The notes under the pieces: model-generated
What the model saw: only the letters and a program-made list of their open reading frames with translations
Told to the model about the DNA's origin: nothing
Databases searched by the model: none
Translations under genes and position numbers: made by a program
Origin: DATKUA01 sp965602675
GTDB taxonomy: Bacteria; Acidobacteriota; DATKUA01
Length of the DNA: 64,000 nucleotides
Assembly: GCA_965602675.1 (NCBI GenBank)
Contig: CBFCZO010000005.1
Coordinates: 1-64,000 of the forward strand
Reading direction: 5' to 3'
Part shown: piece by piece, positions 1 through 8,784 of the stretch
Numbering within the stretch: position 1 is the stretch's first letter
Layout of the letters: every line of letters starts with the position of its first letter

Positions 1-641
1 CTGATCTGGGGGGCCGTCCATTCGATGTGGACAAACCAGTCGTTGTCGCTCTCCGCCCAGGATCCAGTCGAGTACTTGGCTTTGCAGTCCCACAAGCCGA
101 TAACCGCTTCGAGGTATCCCTGCAGAAATGTCAGGTAGCGCGTCGACGGTTTTCCTTCGAAAGTGGACTGGAAGCAGATCCGGCAACTGTTTTCGGTTAC
201 GTAGTCTATCGAGACATCGAAAATCCGGTCGAGACGAGATTTGAACATGGCGAGATTGCGCAATACCAGTTGAGGGCTCGAGAGAAACCAGGGTAGAAAT
301 TCTATCGCGCCCATCAGGCCGAGTTCGCTGAGCTTCCTGCCCGCATTAAGGAAGAGATCCTTGCCGCATTCGCAGATCTCCTCAACAGCCTCAGCGGCTC
401 GATCCCAGCTTTCCCAGTCGAGCCAACAACTCGGGTCCAGCATCTGCCCGCAATGCAGGCCGCTCTGCTCCTCGAGCAGACTTATCTTTTCACCAGGCAA
501 GCCGGCGGTCCTCAAAGCGGCGCATATTGCCATGCAACTGATCTGTTCCTGCTCTTTCAAGGCCAAACCTGTTACGCTTTCTTTTATTATGAACGATTTC
601 GCGTGATCTTGAACAACTTTGTTAATTGGAAGCCGCAGCAC
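1..641 (-). CDS. Partial hypothetical protein, possible sensor-type domain (5' end only)
   Basis: An open frame on the minus strand runs without a stop from the in-frame TAA at 663-665 to the window edge, so the 3' end is missing. GTG at 639-641 is the first usual start codon; ATG at 531-533 is another option, and neither has a clear ribosome binding site. The roughly 210 visible residues are soluble, with scattered cysteines and no signal peptide or membrane span. The segment WLDWESWDRAAEAVEEI and the later ending around WFVHIEW recall the ligand-sensing N-terminal domain found in some acidobacterial and myxobacterial histidine kinases, but that is only an impression. It is divergent from the subtilase gene, with about 60 bases between them. 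Function unknown. Confidence 0.7.
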   Translation of the reverse strand, partial: MLRLPINKVVQDHAKSFIIKESVTGLALKEQEQISCMAICAALRTAGLPGEKISLLEEQSGLHCGQMLDPSCWLDWESWDRAAEAVEEICECGKDLFLNAGRKLSELGLMGAIEFLPWFLSSPQLVLRNLAMFKSRLDRIFDVSIDYVTENSCRICFQSTFEGKPSTRYLTFLQGYLEAVIGLWDCKAKYSTGSWAESDNDWFVHIEWTAPQI

Positions 642-700
642 TTCAGCGTCTGAAAAAATCTGTTATGCTATGCATATGAGATGAGGTACAGGACAGAACC

Positions 701-2209
701 GTGATGATTTTCCGTCGAACCGCACTAATCGCTGCTTGCATGGCTGTAACGTTAATCTCTTTGTGGGCAATAGGTTACGCCTCGGCTCCGGCTGATTCCG
801 ATGCTAATTACAATGCCGATATTCAAGGGGTGCCTCCTTCCAGTTCCCGTTCCTGGGGCGTCATCGGGTTGAAACCCGGCGTTCCTTTCAGGATGGACTC
901 CACGGGTATCGCTGCCCTTCCCGAAGCAACCAGGCGGGAGAGTGATGACATCGTCGCGCTTCGCAGCATGAGAATGGGCCTGAAACCACTTTTCAGTCGG
1001 CCGCGTCCGGAATTGGAGGCCGAGCGTATCGCTGCTGTAGCTTCGGGCTTCGGCGAAGAGCCTCCTCGCCTGACACGGTGGCTTCGTTTCGAGCTTCCTG
1101 AAGGCGTTGGCATGGAGGAAACGCTCGCCAGGCTGCGGGCGCTACCCTCCGTCGAGACCGCCTACGCGGCTCCTCGAGCCGTTCCGGCCTCGGAGGGCGC
1201 CGACAAGGCAACTCCATCGTTTGTTCAACATCAAGGCTACCTCGAGGATGCTCCGGGCGGAATGGGTATCAAAGCTGCTTGGAAGATTAAGGGGGGCAAG
1301 GGATTCGGCGTTAAGATTGCCGACGTAGAGGGCGATTGGAATTATAATCACGAGGATCTCACGCGCGCCAAGCAGAAGTGCGTTAATGGGATACTAATGG
1401 GCGGAATCTGGTATCAGCATGGCACGGCAGTTCTCGGCATTGTTGCGGGTACGCGTAACGGCTTCGGTGTCACCGGCATCTCGCATCGTGCCAGGATTAA
1501 GATGTTCTCCATCGGCCGCACGGGGGGCAGTCCCAGCGCGGTCTATGATAACGTTCCCGATGCGATAAATCGTGCCGCGGCTGCGCTGGATCGAGGCGAC
1601 GTCATTTTGATTGAGGTCCAGTACAGCGGATTGAAGAGCGACTCGGATTACATACCCGTAGAGTATTATCTGCCCGATTTCGAAGCGATCAAGGCTGCAA
1701 CTGCCAAGGGGATCGTTGTTGTGGAGGCGGCCGCCAACGGCTCGCAGAACCTCGATCATGCCATGTACAAGAATGCCTTCAACCGTAGCTTACGCGGCGA
1801 CTCGGGCGCCATAATGGTGGGAGCGGGCGCCCCGCCGAAAAGCTATCGCGAAGATCGCAGCCGATTGTCTTTCAGCAACTTCGGATCCCGTCTCGACGTT
1901 CAGGGGTGGGGCAATATGGTGACCTCTACGGGTTATGGCGATCTCTACAGCAAAGGCGGCAACAACTGCTTCTACACCGAAACGTTCAACGGCACCTCGA
2001 GCGCATCGGCGACGGTGTGCGGGGTGGCGGCCTGCCTGCAGGGGATAGCCAAGAAAGCTCTGGGTGTGCCGCTAGCCCCCAAAAAGTTGCGGAAATTATT
2101 GATTAAAACCGGTTCTCCGCAGCAGGGAGGCACAAAACAGCACATCGGCCCCCGACCCGATCTCGCCAAAGCAGCCAAGAAGGTGCTGAACATGGACGGC
2201 CAAGAGTGA
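701..2209 (+). CDS. Secreted subtilisin-like serine protease (S8 family)
   Basis: This is a 502-residue exported serine endopeptidase. An N-terminal hydrophobic segment (about residues 6-27, ending in YASA) is a signal peptide. A propeptide-like region follows to about residue 170. The catalytic triad is visible in subtilase context: Asp208 in IADVEGDWN, His240 in QHGTAVLGIVAG, and Ser433 in NGTSSASA, with the oxyanion Asn in EAAANGSQN. The Asp motif is divergent (ADVEGDW instead of the usual D-T/S-G), so substrate preference is unclear. It starts at an ATG-ATG pair, so 701 or 704 could be used. It stands alone, followed 62 bases later by hypA, with which it has no obvious functional link. 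Confidence 0.93.
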   Translation: MMIFRRTALIAACMAVTLISLWAIGYASAPADSDANYNADIQGVPPSSSRSWGVIGLKPGVPFRMDSTGIAALPEATRRESDDIVALRSMRMGLKPLFSRPRPELEAERIAAVASGFGEEPPRLTRWLRFELPEGVGMEETLARLRALPSVETAYAAPRAVPASEGADKATPSFVQHQGYLEDAPGGMGIKAAWKIKGGKGFGVKIADVEGDWNYNHEDLTRAKQKCVNGILMGGIWYQHGTAVLGIVAGTRNGFGVTGISHRARIKMFSIGRTGGSPSAVYDNVPDAINRAAAALDRGDVILIEVQYSGLKSDSDYIPVEYYLPDFEAIKAATAKGIVVVEAAANGSQNLDHAMYKNAFNRSLRGDSGAIMVGAGAPPKSYREDRSRLSFSNFGSRLDVQGWGNMVTSTGYGDLYSKGGNNCFYTETFNGTSSASATVCGVAACLQGIAKKALGVPLAPKKLRKLLIKTGSPQQGGTKQHIGPRPDLAKAAKKVLNMDGQE

Positions 2210-2271
2210 TAAGAACCTGAAAGCCGGCCGCGTAGCGAAATAAACCCATCCTTTCTCCGGTTTGCCACACC

Positions 2272-2613
2272 GTGCATGAGCTGGGCATAGCACAGAACAT
2301 CATCAACGTGATTGAGAAGGAACTGGTGCGTTGTGGGGGAGGCCGCGTACTGAGGGTCAGGCTTAAAATCGGTGAGTGGAGCGGCGTGGAGCCCGAATCG
2401 CTCGCTTTTTGCTACGACGCCTCGGTGCCGCAAACGATGCTCGAGGGTTCCTGCCTGGAGATAGAGCACGTGCCGCTGCTTTGCCATTGTCCCAAGTGCG
2501 ATAACGAGTTCTCGCCGGGGCGATTTTCACGTGCCTGTCCTCATTGCGGAGAAGCACGGACGGAGATGATAAACGGCACGGAGCTTGAAATAGTCGATTT
2601 CGAAGTTGAATAG
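2272..2613 (+). CDS. hypA: Hydrogenase nickel insertion protein HypA
   Basis: HypA (113 residues) delivers nickel to [NiFe]-hydrogenase, together with HypB. The N-terminus MHELGIAQ carries the nickel ligands His2 and Glu3. The structural zinc site is given by two pairs of cysteines, in CHCPKC (about residues 71-76) and CPHC (about 89-92). The length is normal for the family. No other hyp gene or hydrogenase subunit is present in the window, so it is an orphan here and its partners must lie elsewhere. It sits between the subtilase and an unrelated membrane protein gene on the same strand, with about 100 bases on the downstream side. Confidence 0.96.
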   Translation: MHELGIAQNIINVIEKELVRCGGGRVLRVRLKIGEWSGVEPESLAFCYDASVPQTMLEGSCLEIEHVPLLCHCPKCDNEFSPGRFSRACPHCGEARTEMINGTELEIVDFEVE

Positions 2614-2714
2614 ACTCGCCCATGGTAGTGTTTTCCATCGTGCTGCCTGCGCGCCCAATGGAGCAGATTAAACCGCCGTTTACGTGATACAATCGGGCTA
2701 CGAGGAACGGGGGA

Positions 2715-4538
2715 ATGACTTCCTACAATGTCATTTATCGGGGTCCCTCTGTGGATGAGGACTCCGGAAAAGCCAGGCAGATAGCCGACCAGCTTGCTTT
2801 CCGCTCATCCTTTTCGATGGAGGAAGCGCTCGAGCGGATGAAGCGAACCCCCTTTGTCATCGGCAGCGGGATGGATGCCGAGGCGGCTGTGCGCCACAGG
2901 CGTTTTCTGGAGTCGCTTGGGGCTGATGCTGAGGTTTGCTCCGCTACAACCCGGCCGTGGACCTGGGAGGGTGGAGAGAAGCCTTTCAGCGCCAGCCCGG
3001 CTCAGCGGTGGTTTATCAAGGATGCCTGGCGCGGGATCCTGTCAATCCTGGCTGCGGGAATGCTGCTCAGCGTTCTAATTGCGGCTGCCGGTCTTGCCAT
3101 CGCGCTGATGGCGCCATTGCTCATCGGCCCTGGCGCTCCCCCGGAGATTCTCAGCGCGGTGGGATGGTCGGCTGTAGCGCTCGGTTTTTTCGTCCTGATA
3201 ACGGCAACCGTCTTTAGGCTTCCGGCACTCGTGCGCCTGATGTCCCGGTCGCTTCAGAATTCTCCTGAGAGTACTTTCATCAGCTATCTCCGTGCCATCA
3301 ACGACCGCAATTGGAGCAAAGCTTTGCAGTGCCTGGCAGGCCGCGATGGATCGCGCAACCTGTCCGCCGGCTCCAGAGCCGATGCGACAGCCTATCTTCG
3401 TTCTCTCTCCAAAAAAGTGGTTCTGCCTCGCCGGATCGATTCCTCGAGCATCACGTTGCTTCAGGAGGGTGCTGGCTACGCAGTAATCCGTTTCAAGGTT
3501 GAAGTGTTGTCGCGCAAGCCGGCTGCGGATGGATCCTATCAGCGAAGGTTTTTTTCCGACGCCAAGCGTTTCCGTCTAATCGATGGCGAGTGGTACCTCA
3601 TCGACGGTTACCTGCTTGGGAACAGCGATCCCTCACGCCTTCCGCTCCCCGCGTGCCCCGAGTGCGGCGAGGAATCGGAACTGGGAAGGTGGCAATGCGC
3701 GTCGTGCGGTACGATGTATCCCGCAACAACGCTTGTCGAGGAGGAGTGGCAGCTACCGCGGCGGCGCCCCGACCTTGCCGCAGTGCTCAGCGCCGTCGTC
3801 CCCGGTCTCGGCCAGGCATACAACGGGCAGTCGCTTAAGGGCCTACTGATTGCAGCCACCTGCTGGACAATCCTGCCTTGGATCGGGGGCGTAATCGACG
3901 CGTTACGGACGGCGGAGCGCGTCAACCGCAAAGACAGCTTTCATGACCTGCCCCGCAGGACTTCCCTTCCGGTTCTGTTTCATCTTGCCGTAGTGATCGC
4001 TGCTGCCGCATTGCTGGCTGCGAATCTCGACAAGCTGCCCGCTGTTGGCACACTCTTCTCGAGTCAGGGCTCAGGAGAGGATGCTCGAGGAGAACCCCTG
4101 TTCACCGCACCCGGCGACCGCTTCACGATTCTTTTTCCTCATGGCTGGTCGGTAGAGGAGGTTCCCAACCGCGAATACAGCTTCGCAGTGCAATCGATTT
4201 GCGGAGAGTCGAATGCCTCGGTGATGATTACCGGGCGCGCCCTGCCCGACCGCTGGCAACCTTGCCCCCAGGCACGTGCTGCGCGCGCGAGACTGGAGGC
4301 TGAGGGTTCGGAGGTAGCCCACATGGAATGCGGTTCGGCTGAAGGCCGCTTACGCTACCGCGTCGACTCCTATGGCCCCGATCGCAGCTGGCGCCGCAGC
4401 CTGGTTGCGATCGCGCTTGAGCAGGAGCTGGTCGTGATCACTTTCGCCTGCCCGGCAAGCCGCCAGGACGAGCTTGTCCCCGTGTTCGAGCAGATGATCG
4501 CCACTATGAAGTTTCAGCCCGCGGGGGGGGCGGATTAA
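2715..4538 (+). CDS. Multidomain membrane protein with zinc ribbon and PsbP/DUF1795-like C-terminus
   Basis: This 607-residue protein is not assigned to a known system. From N to C it shows: a small alpha/beta domain (about residues 1-75) resembling the ribosomal L7/L12 C-terminal fold seen in other membrane proteins (sequence around SFSMEEALERMKRTPFVI); two membrane spans (about 107-138 and 146-168); a region like the DUF4878/SnoaL fold (about 185-300, ending with GEWYLIDGYL); a zinc ribbon with Cys314, Cys317, Cys328 and Cys331; a hydrophobic TM2-like segment (about 353-395, VVPGLGQAYNGQ); another span near 417-437; and a C-terminal domain (about 465-600) around FTILFPHGWSVEE, like PsbP/DUF1795. 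It starts at ATG 2715 behind a GAGGAACGGGGGA Shine-Dalgarno. Domain names are by eye. Confidence 0.75.
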   Translation: MTSYNVIYRGPSVDEDSGKARQIADQLAFRSSFSMEEALERMKRTPFVIGSGMDAEAAVRHRRFLESLGADAEVCSATTRPWTWEGGEKPFSASPAQRWFIKDAWRGILSILAAGMLLSVLIAAAGLAIALMAPLLIGPGAPPEILSAVGWSAVALGFFVLITATVFRLPALVRLMSRSLQNSPESTFISYLRAINDRNWSKALQCLAGRDGSRNLSAGSRADATAYLRSLSKKVVLPRRIDSSSITLLQEGAGYAVIRFKVEVLSRKPAADGSYQRRFFSDAKRFRLIDGEWYLIDGYLLGNSDPSRLPLPACPECGEESELGRWQCASCGTMYPATTLVEEEWQLPRRRPDLAAVLSAVVPGLGQAYNGQSLKGLLIAATCWTILPWIGGVIDALRTAERVNRKDSFHDLPRRTSLPVLFHLAVVIAAAALLAANLDKLPAVGTLFSSQGSGEDARGEPLFTAPGDRFTILFPHGWSVEEVPNREYSFAVQSICGESNASVMITGRALPDRWQPCPQARAARARLEAEGSEVAHMECGSAEGRLRYRVDSYGPDRSWRRSLVAIALEQELVVITFACPASRQDELVPVFEQMIATMKFQPAGGAD

Positions 4539-4634
4539 CCCCGCCTGTGCTTTCACACCAGATTACAATCTGTTAGTCTTACCCGAATGCGCCGAGGGCG
4601 CGCACAGCGTTCTTTCAGTGGGGGGGAAGCAAGG

Positions 4635-6479
4635 ATGTTCAACATCTATTTTTACACAATCATCGCTTATATTATTGCGATAATTGCGATCAGTGTGTGG
4701 CGCAGCCGGGGGGTCAGGGGGCAGGAAGACTTCATGGTCGCCGGCCGCTCGGTCTCGGCCTGGCTGCTAGCCGGGACGTTGATCTGCACCTGGATCGGGG
4801 CGGGCTCGCTGCTGGGCGGAGGCGGACGAGTCTTTCGCGACGGCATAAGCCAGCTGTGGATGAGCGCTGGTGCCTGGCTGGGTATAATCATCATCTTTTT
4901 CCTCGCCGCGAGGGTTCGCCGCATAGCCCAATACACGGTTCAGGACTTGCTGGAGAAACGCTACCACCCACTCGCTCGAGTATTAGGCGCGATTGTTGTC
5001 ATCCTGGGTTCGACAACGATCTTTTCCTACCAGCTCAGAGGTGGGGCGTTCGTCCTCGAATACATGATGGGTATGCCGCAGGTGTGGGGGATCGTCTTCA
5101 CAGCTTTCGTGATCATCGCGTTTACATCGCTTGCCGGCTTGCGCAGCATCGTGGCTGTAGACATGCTCAACGGCATACTCATCATCCTTGCCATCTTCAT
5201 CGGGCTGCCGCTGATTCTAATGATTTTGGGCGGAGGCGACATCGGGAGCGGGCTTGACCACGCCGTAAATACGGCGCCCAAGACACATTACGAGGTATTT
5301 GGCTCGCAGGATCAGGTGGTGACGGATGAAGTTGTGGCCGCCCGGGGTGGTTGGACACCGCAGTCGCGCGAGGCGATCGAGGCGGCAGAGGCCGAATCCG
5401 GCGAGCCAGATTCCAACTGGCTTCTCGGGCTGTTCTGGGCCTTGGGGGTTTTCTTCCCCACGTTTTTCCTGCTCCTGGGCGAGAGCAGCATCTACCAGAA
5501 GTTCTATAGTGCCAAGGACGAGGCCAACGCCAAGCGGGCGGTGGTTTACTTCCTCGTGGGAGTTGTCGTAATTGAGATTGCGCTGGCGGTTTTCGCGCTC
5601 TATAGCAGCGCCCATCCCGATGCTGACGCCTGGCGCGTCAGCTACGACAAATTCTGCTCGTCCGAGCTCGTTCTGATCGAGCAAGAAAAAGAAATTGCGG
5701 CCACCATCTCGGCGGGAGGCCTGACCGCTGACGAAGCCGGAGTGATCGAAGGTACGCGCAAGTGGGTTGGCGAGCAGCGTGCGGCGAACTGGGACGAATT
5801 TGTCGCGGTCATTCAGCATGGTGACAAAACGGCCCAGCCCGAGCCGGACCCAGACAACTCTAATTTCTACATTCAGGAGGCGACAGCCCTCTACCAGACG
5901 CGCACCGATTCGATCAACCTTTTCGCCGCCTTCCAGCTGCTTCCCCCCTGGGCGGGAGTGCTGCTGCTGATGGGCGGGATGGCGATCATCCTAAGCACCG
6001 GCAACAGCTTCCTGATGGTGGCAAGCACAGCCTTCGTGCGTGACATCTGGCAGCGGTTCCTCCGGCCGGGGGCTGGCCAGAAGGAGATCGTCTGGGTTCA
6101 ACGCCTGACAATGGTTGCTCTGGCGGTTTTCGCAGTTTTACAGCTCACACTGCTTAGAGAAACGGTCTGGCAGATGGCTCTGGCCGCCTATACGCTCATC
6201 GGCGCGGGCCTGACGCCGGTGATCCTGGCGGCCTTCCTGTGGAAGCGGGTGACCCCGGCCGGAGGTGTGAGCAGCGTTGCCGCGGGTCTCGTTACCTGGT
6301 CGGTCTTCGTCGCGATGAAGATCGGCGGCGTTATCGACATAGATTACGACTTCATCATCTATCCTGCCGCCGGTGCGAGCATTCTGGCCCTGATCGTTGT
6401 CAGCCTGCTTACCAAGCCCTCTCCACCGGAGGTTTACAGTTCGTTTATTGAAAACAAGAAGAAATTAACCGGAGAGTAG
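4635..6479 (+). CDS. Sodium:solute symporter (SSS family)
   Basis: This is an integral membrane secondary transporter of the SSS (SLC5-like) family, about 614 residues with 12-14 predicted spans; it should import a small solute with sodium. Family signatures include the N-terminal segment VWRSRGVRGQEDFMVAGR, the glycine-rich TWIGAGSLLGGGGR and QLRGGAFVLEY. An insert between spans (roughly 355-450 from this start, rich in acidic residues) is longer than in typical members. The open frame extends upstream to 4587, but ATG 4635 follows a purine-rich site (GGGGGGAAGCAAGG) and gives a typical N-terminus. It is followed after only 6 bases by an amidohydrolase and then by an overlapping membrane protein gene, which suggests that it feeds the hydrolase its substrate. 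Confidence 0.9.
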   Translation: MFNIYFYTIIAYIIAIIAISVWRSRGVRGQEDFMVAGRSVSAWLLAGTLICTWIGAGSLLGGGGRVFRDGISQLWMSAGAWLGIIIIFFLAARVRRIAQYTVQDLLEKRYHPLARVLGAIVVILGSTTIFSYQLRGGAFVLEYMMGMPQVWGIVFTAFVIIAFTSLAGLRSIVAVDMLNGILIILAIFIGLPLILMILGGGDIGSGLDHAVNTAPKTHYEVFGSQDQVVTDEVVAARGGWTPQSREAIEAAEAESGEPDSNWLLGLFWALGVFFPTFFLLLGESSIYQKFYSAKDEANAKRAVVYFLVGVVVIEIALAVFALYSSAHPDADAWRVSYDKFCSSELVLIEQEKEIAATISAGGLTADEAGVIEGTRKWVGEQRAANWDEFVAVIQHGDKTAQPEPDPDNSNFYIQEATALYQTRTDSINLFAAFQLLPPWAGVLLLMGGMAIILSTGNSFLMVASTAFVRDIWQRFLRPGAGQKEIVWVQRLTMVALAVFAVLQLTLLRETVWQMALAAYTLIGAGLTPVILAAFLWKRVTPAGGVSSVAAGLVTWSVFVAMKIGGVIDIDYDFIIYPAAGASILALIVVSLLTKPSPPEVYSSFIENKKKLTGE

Positions 6480-6485
6480 CTATAA

Positions 6486-8102
6486 ATGATCGCGCCATCC
6501 GGTCCGGAGCTGATTGTCTCCCGCGGGAAGATTTATTCGGGCGCCGGTGATCCGGTCCGGCTCGGCGCCCTGGCAGTCGAGGCCGGTAAGATAATAGCTG
6601 TTGGCGATCCTGACGAGATAGAATCACTGCGCGGCCCGGAGACCCGGTTCATCTTTCTCGAGGGCGCTGTAGTTATGCCTGGCTTCAGTGACAGCCACAC
6701 GCATTTTTTTGAGGGTGCGCTCAGCCACGCAGTCGATCTCAGCGATGCCACCGCCAAGGAAGATTTCCGAGAGAGGGTAAAGGCGGCGCTCGAGGAACTG
6801 CCCGCGGGCGAGTGGCTGATCGGCGGCTATTGGAACGAGGAGCGCTGGGGAGGGGTTCTTCCCGATAAGAGCTGGGTTGACGATATCAGCCCCGCCAATC
6901 CTGTGCTTCTCCACCGGCAGGATTTTCATACTGCGCTATGCAATTCCGCGGCACTCGCCGCCGGGAGGATCGATGGGTCCACGCCTAATCCCGAAGGCGG
7001 CAGGATTCTCAAGGACGATAACGGCTATCTAACCGGCATACTAATCGAGGCTGCGGTGAAACCAGTCAAGGAAGCTGTGCCGGAGCCATCGATCGCCGCC
7101 GTGCGCGCCGCCCTGCGCCGCTGGATGCGGCATGCAAACTCGCTCGGCATCACTCACATTTGCGATATGATCCGCGGTCCGGAGGAGTTCGGTGTTTACC
7201 TCGATCTCGAGCGGGAAGGCTTGCTCACCTGCCGCTTCGATCTCTACGCGCCTTTGAAGTTTTGGGAGCGTTTCGCACGAGCGGGCCTGCGCAGCGGCGT
7301 GGGCCTCGATCTGGTCCGCCTGGGAGGGATGAAAGCATTTGTGGACGGCTCGCTCGGCTCGCGCACTGCGCTGATGCTCGAACCTTACGACGACGACCCC
7401 GGTAACAATGGGATGCTCAGCGACCTTGCAGATCCTCCCGGCGAGCTTGGGGCAATGATGCTCTGCGCCGACCGTGCCGGCTTCCAGCTGGCCGTCCACG
7501 CCATCGGCGATGCGGCCAACACGATCCTTCTCGATCTGTTCGAGAAGGTCAGGGAGGGAAGCCCCTATCCCTACCTGCGGCACAGAGTGGAGCATGCGCA
7601 GCACCTCGATCCCGCGGATATCCAGCGCTTTTCCGCCCTGGAGCTTATCGCCTCCGTTCAGCCCCACCACCTCTTCGACGACGGGTGCTATGCAGAGCAG
7701 AGGATCGGCCGCGATCGCTGCCGCACCGCGTATCCCTTTCGCTCGTTGCTCGACAACGGCACGGCGCTCGCTTTCGGCTCCGACTGGCCCGTCGTGGCGA
7801 TGGGGCCGCTAAATGCCATCTGGGCGGCGGTCACGCGGCGGACGAGGGACGACGCTAATCCGAACGGCTGGATTCCCGAGCAAAAGATAACGCTGGAGGA
7901 GGCGATTGAAGCCAGTTCCCGCGCTGCAGCGGTCGCGACGGCCAACGAGAACACTTGGGGGGCTTTGCAGCCGGGCATGGATGCTGATTTCGTCATTCTC
8001 GACAGGGATATCTTCAGAAGCAGCCCCGATGAGATCCGGGAGAGCCGCGTTGAATACACTTTCCTCAAAGGTCGACAAGTGCATCCGGAGACTGACAAAT
8101 GA
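6486..8102 (+). CDS. Amidohydrolase family protein (YtcJ-like, amidohydrolase_3)
   Basis: A 538-residue metal-dependent hydrolase of the amidohydrolase superfamily, expected to be cytoplasmic because no signal peptide is seen. Metal-binding and active-site motifs are present in order: SDSHTHFFEG with His71 and His73, LHRQDFHTALCNS (about 141-153), HAIGDAAN (His338), HRVEHAQHL (about 364-372) and AFGSDWPV (Asp433). These are typical of YtcJ-like enzymes related to N-acyl amino acid deacylases and other amide hydrolases; the substrate cannot be read from the sequence. It lies in an operon directly behind the symporter, and its stop codon overlaps the start of the next gene (ATGA at 8099-8102), so translation is probably coupled. 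Confidence 0.93.
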   Translation: MIAPSGPELIVSRGKIYSGAGDPVRLGALAVEAGKIIAVGDPDEIESLRGPETRFIFLEGAVVMPGFSDSHTHFFEGALSHAVDLSDATAKEDFRERVKAALEELPAGEWLIGGYWNEERWGGVLPDKSWVDDISPANPVLLHRQDFHTALCNSAALAAGRIDGSTPNPEGGRILKDDNGYLTGILIEAAVKPVKEAVPEPSIAAVRAALRRWMRHANSLGITHICDMIRGPEEFGVYLDLEREGLLTCRFDLYAPLKFWERFARAGLRSGVGLDLVRLGGMKAFVDGSLGSRTALMLEPYDDDPGNNGMLSDLADPPGELGAMMLCADRAGFQLAVHAIGDAANTILLDLFEKVREGSPYPYLRHRVEHAQHLDPADIQRFSALELIASVQPHHLFDDGCYAEQRIGRDRCRTAYPFRSLLDNGTALAFGSDWPVVAMGPLNAIWAAVTRRTRDDANPNGWIPEQKITLEEAIEASSRAAAVATANENTWGALQPGMDADFVILDRDIFRSSPDEIRESRVEYTFLKGRQVHPETDK

Positions 8103-8626
8103 ACCGTATTGTCTTCCTGGCCGGCGTGCTTATCCTTATCGTGTTGTTCAATTGGGTGCTGACGGTCTTTTTCATCGACCGCCTGCCCCCCACACTCCCC
8201 TTGAATTTTAGTGAGAAACCCTACTCTATCAAAGCATCGAAAGACGTCTTCTACGCTTTTCCAGCCGCGGTGACTGTTATTGCATTGTTGTTTATCGGCT
8301 TGATCCCTTACAGGCAGCTGATACCCTTTCCCGGTCGAAAGAAACTGACTTTCATACCCGAGGACTACCGAGGGCCGCTGATTGACCGCGTCTATCAGAT
8401 ATGGTTAGTGTCCGCCATCTTCGTTGCTCTCGTGATCAGTTACCTACAAGCTTCAATAGCGCTCTACTCCACCAATATGACAGAAGAAATGAGGATTTGG
8501 CCGGTCTATGCCGTGAGCCTCGTCTTTGTCGCATATGTGGCTTTCAACTTCGTGATGGTCTACCGTGTTATCAGGAATGTTGAGGATGAACTCAGGAATC
8601 GCATGACGCCCGAAAGCGAGCCGTAA
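8099..8626 (+). CDS. DUF1648-like integral membrane protein
   Basis: A 175-residue protein with four likely membrane spans (about residues 4-27, 53-75, 99-122, 130-155). The stretch DRLPPTLPLNFSEKPYSIKA after the first span matches the pattern of DUF1648-type proteins (a span, then a short conserved loop with LP-x-P-x-HF). It begins inside the stop codon of the amidohydrolase gene, so it belongs to the symporter-amidohydrolase operon. Function unknown; in the family such proteins occur as accessory or immunity-like membrane proteins. Confidence 0.75.
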   Translation: MNRIVFLAGVLILIVLFNWVLTVFFIDRLPPTLPLNFSEKPYSIKASKDVFYAFPAAVTVIALLFIGLIPYRQLIPFPGRKKLTFIPEDYRGPLIDRVYQIWLVSAIFVALVISYLQASIALYSTNMTEEMRIWPVYAVSLVFVAYVAFNFVMVYRVIRNVEDELRNRMTPESEP

Positions 8627-8784
8627 TGCCGTTGTTGTGATTATCAAGCCTGAAGCTTGTAAATCTGTGCGAAAAAGTGGATAATATATATAGGCTAAAG
8701 GGTGTTTGTCCTAAGAAAATCATATTAAAAGATCATCTGGTGGATGATCCGTTGCAGTTTGACCAATAGCAGCAAGCGGGTGAG

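Noticed and set aside
27..606. Short plus-strand open frames at 27-296 and 361-606
   Set aside because: They lie opposite a long stop-free minus-strand frame with coding character, have no ribosome binding sites and give low-complexity or unstructured products.
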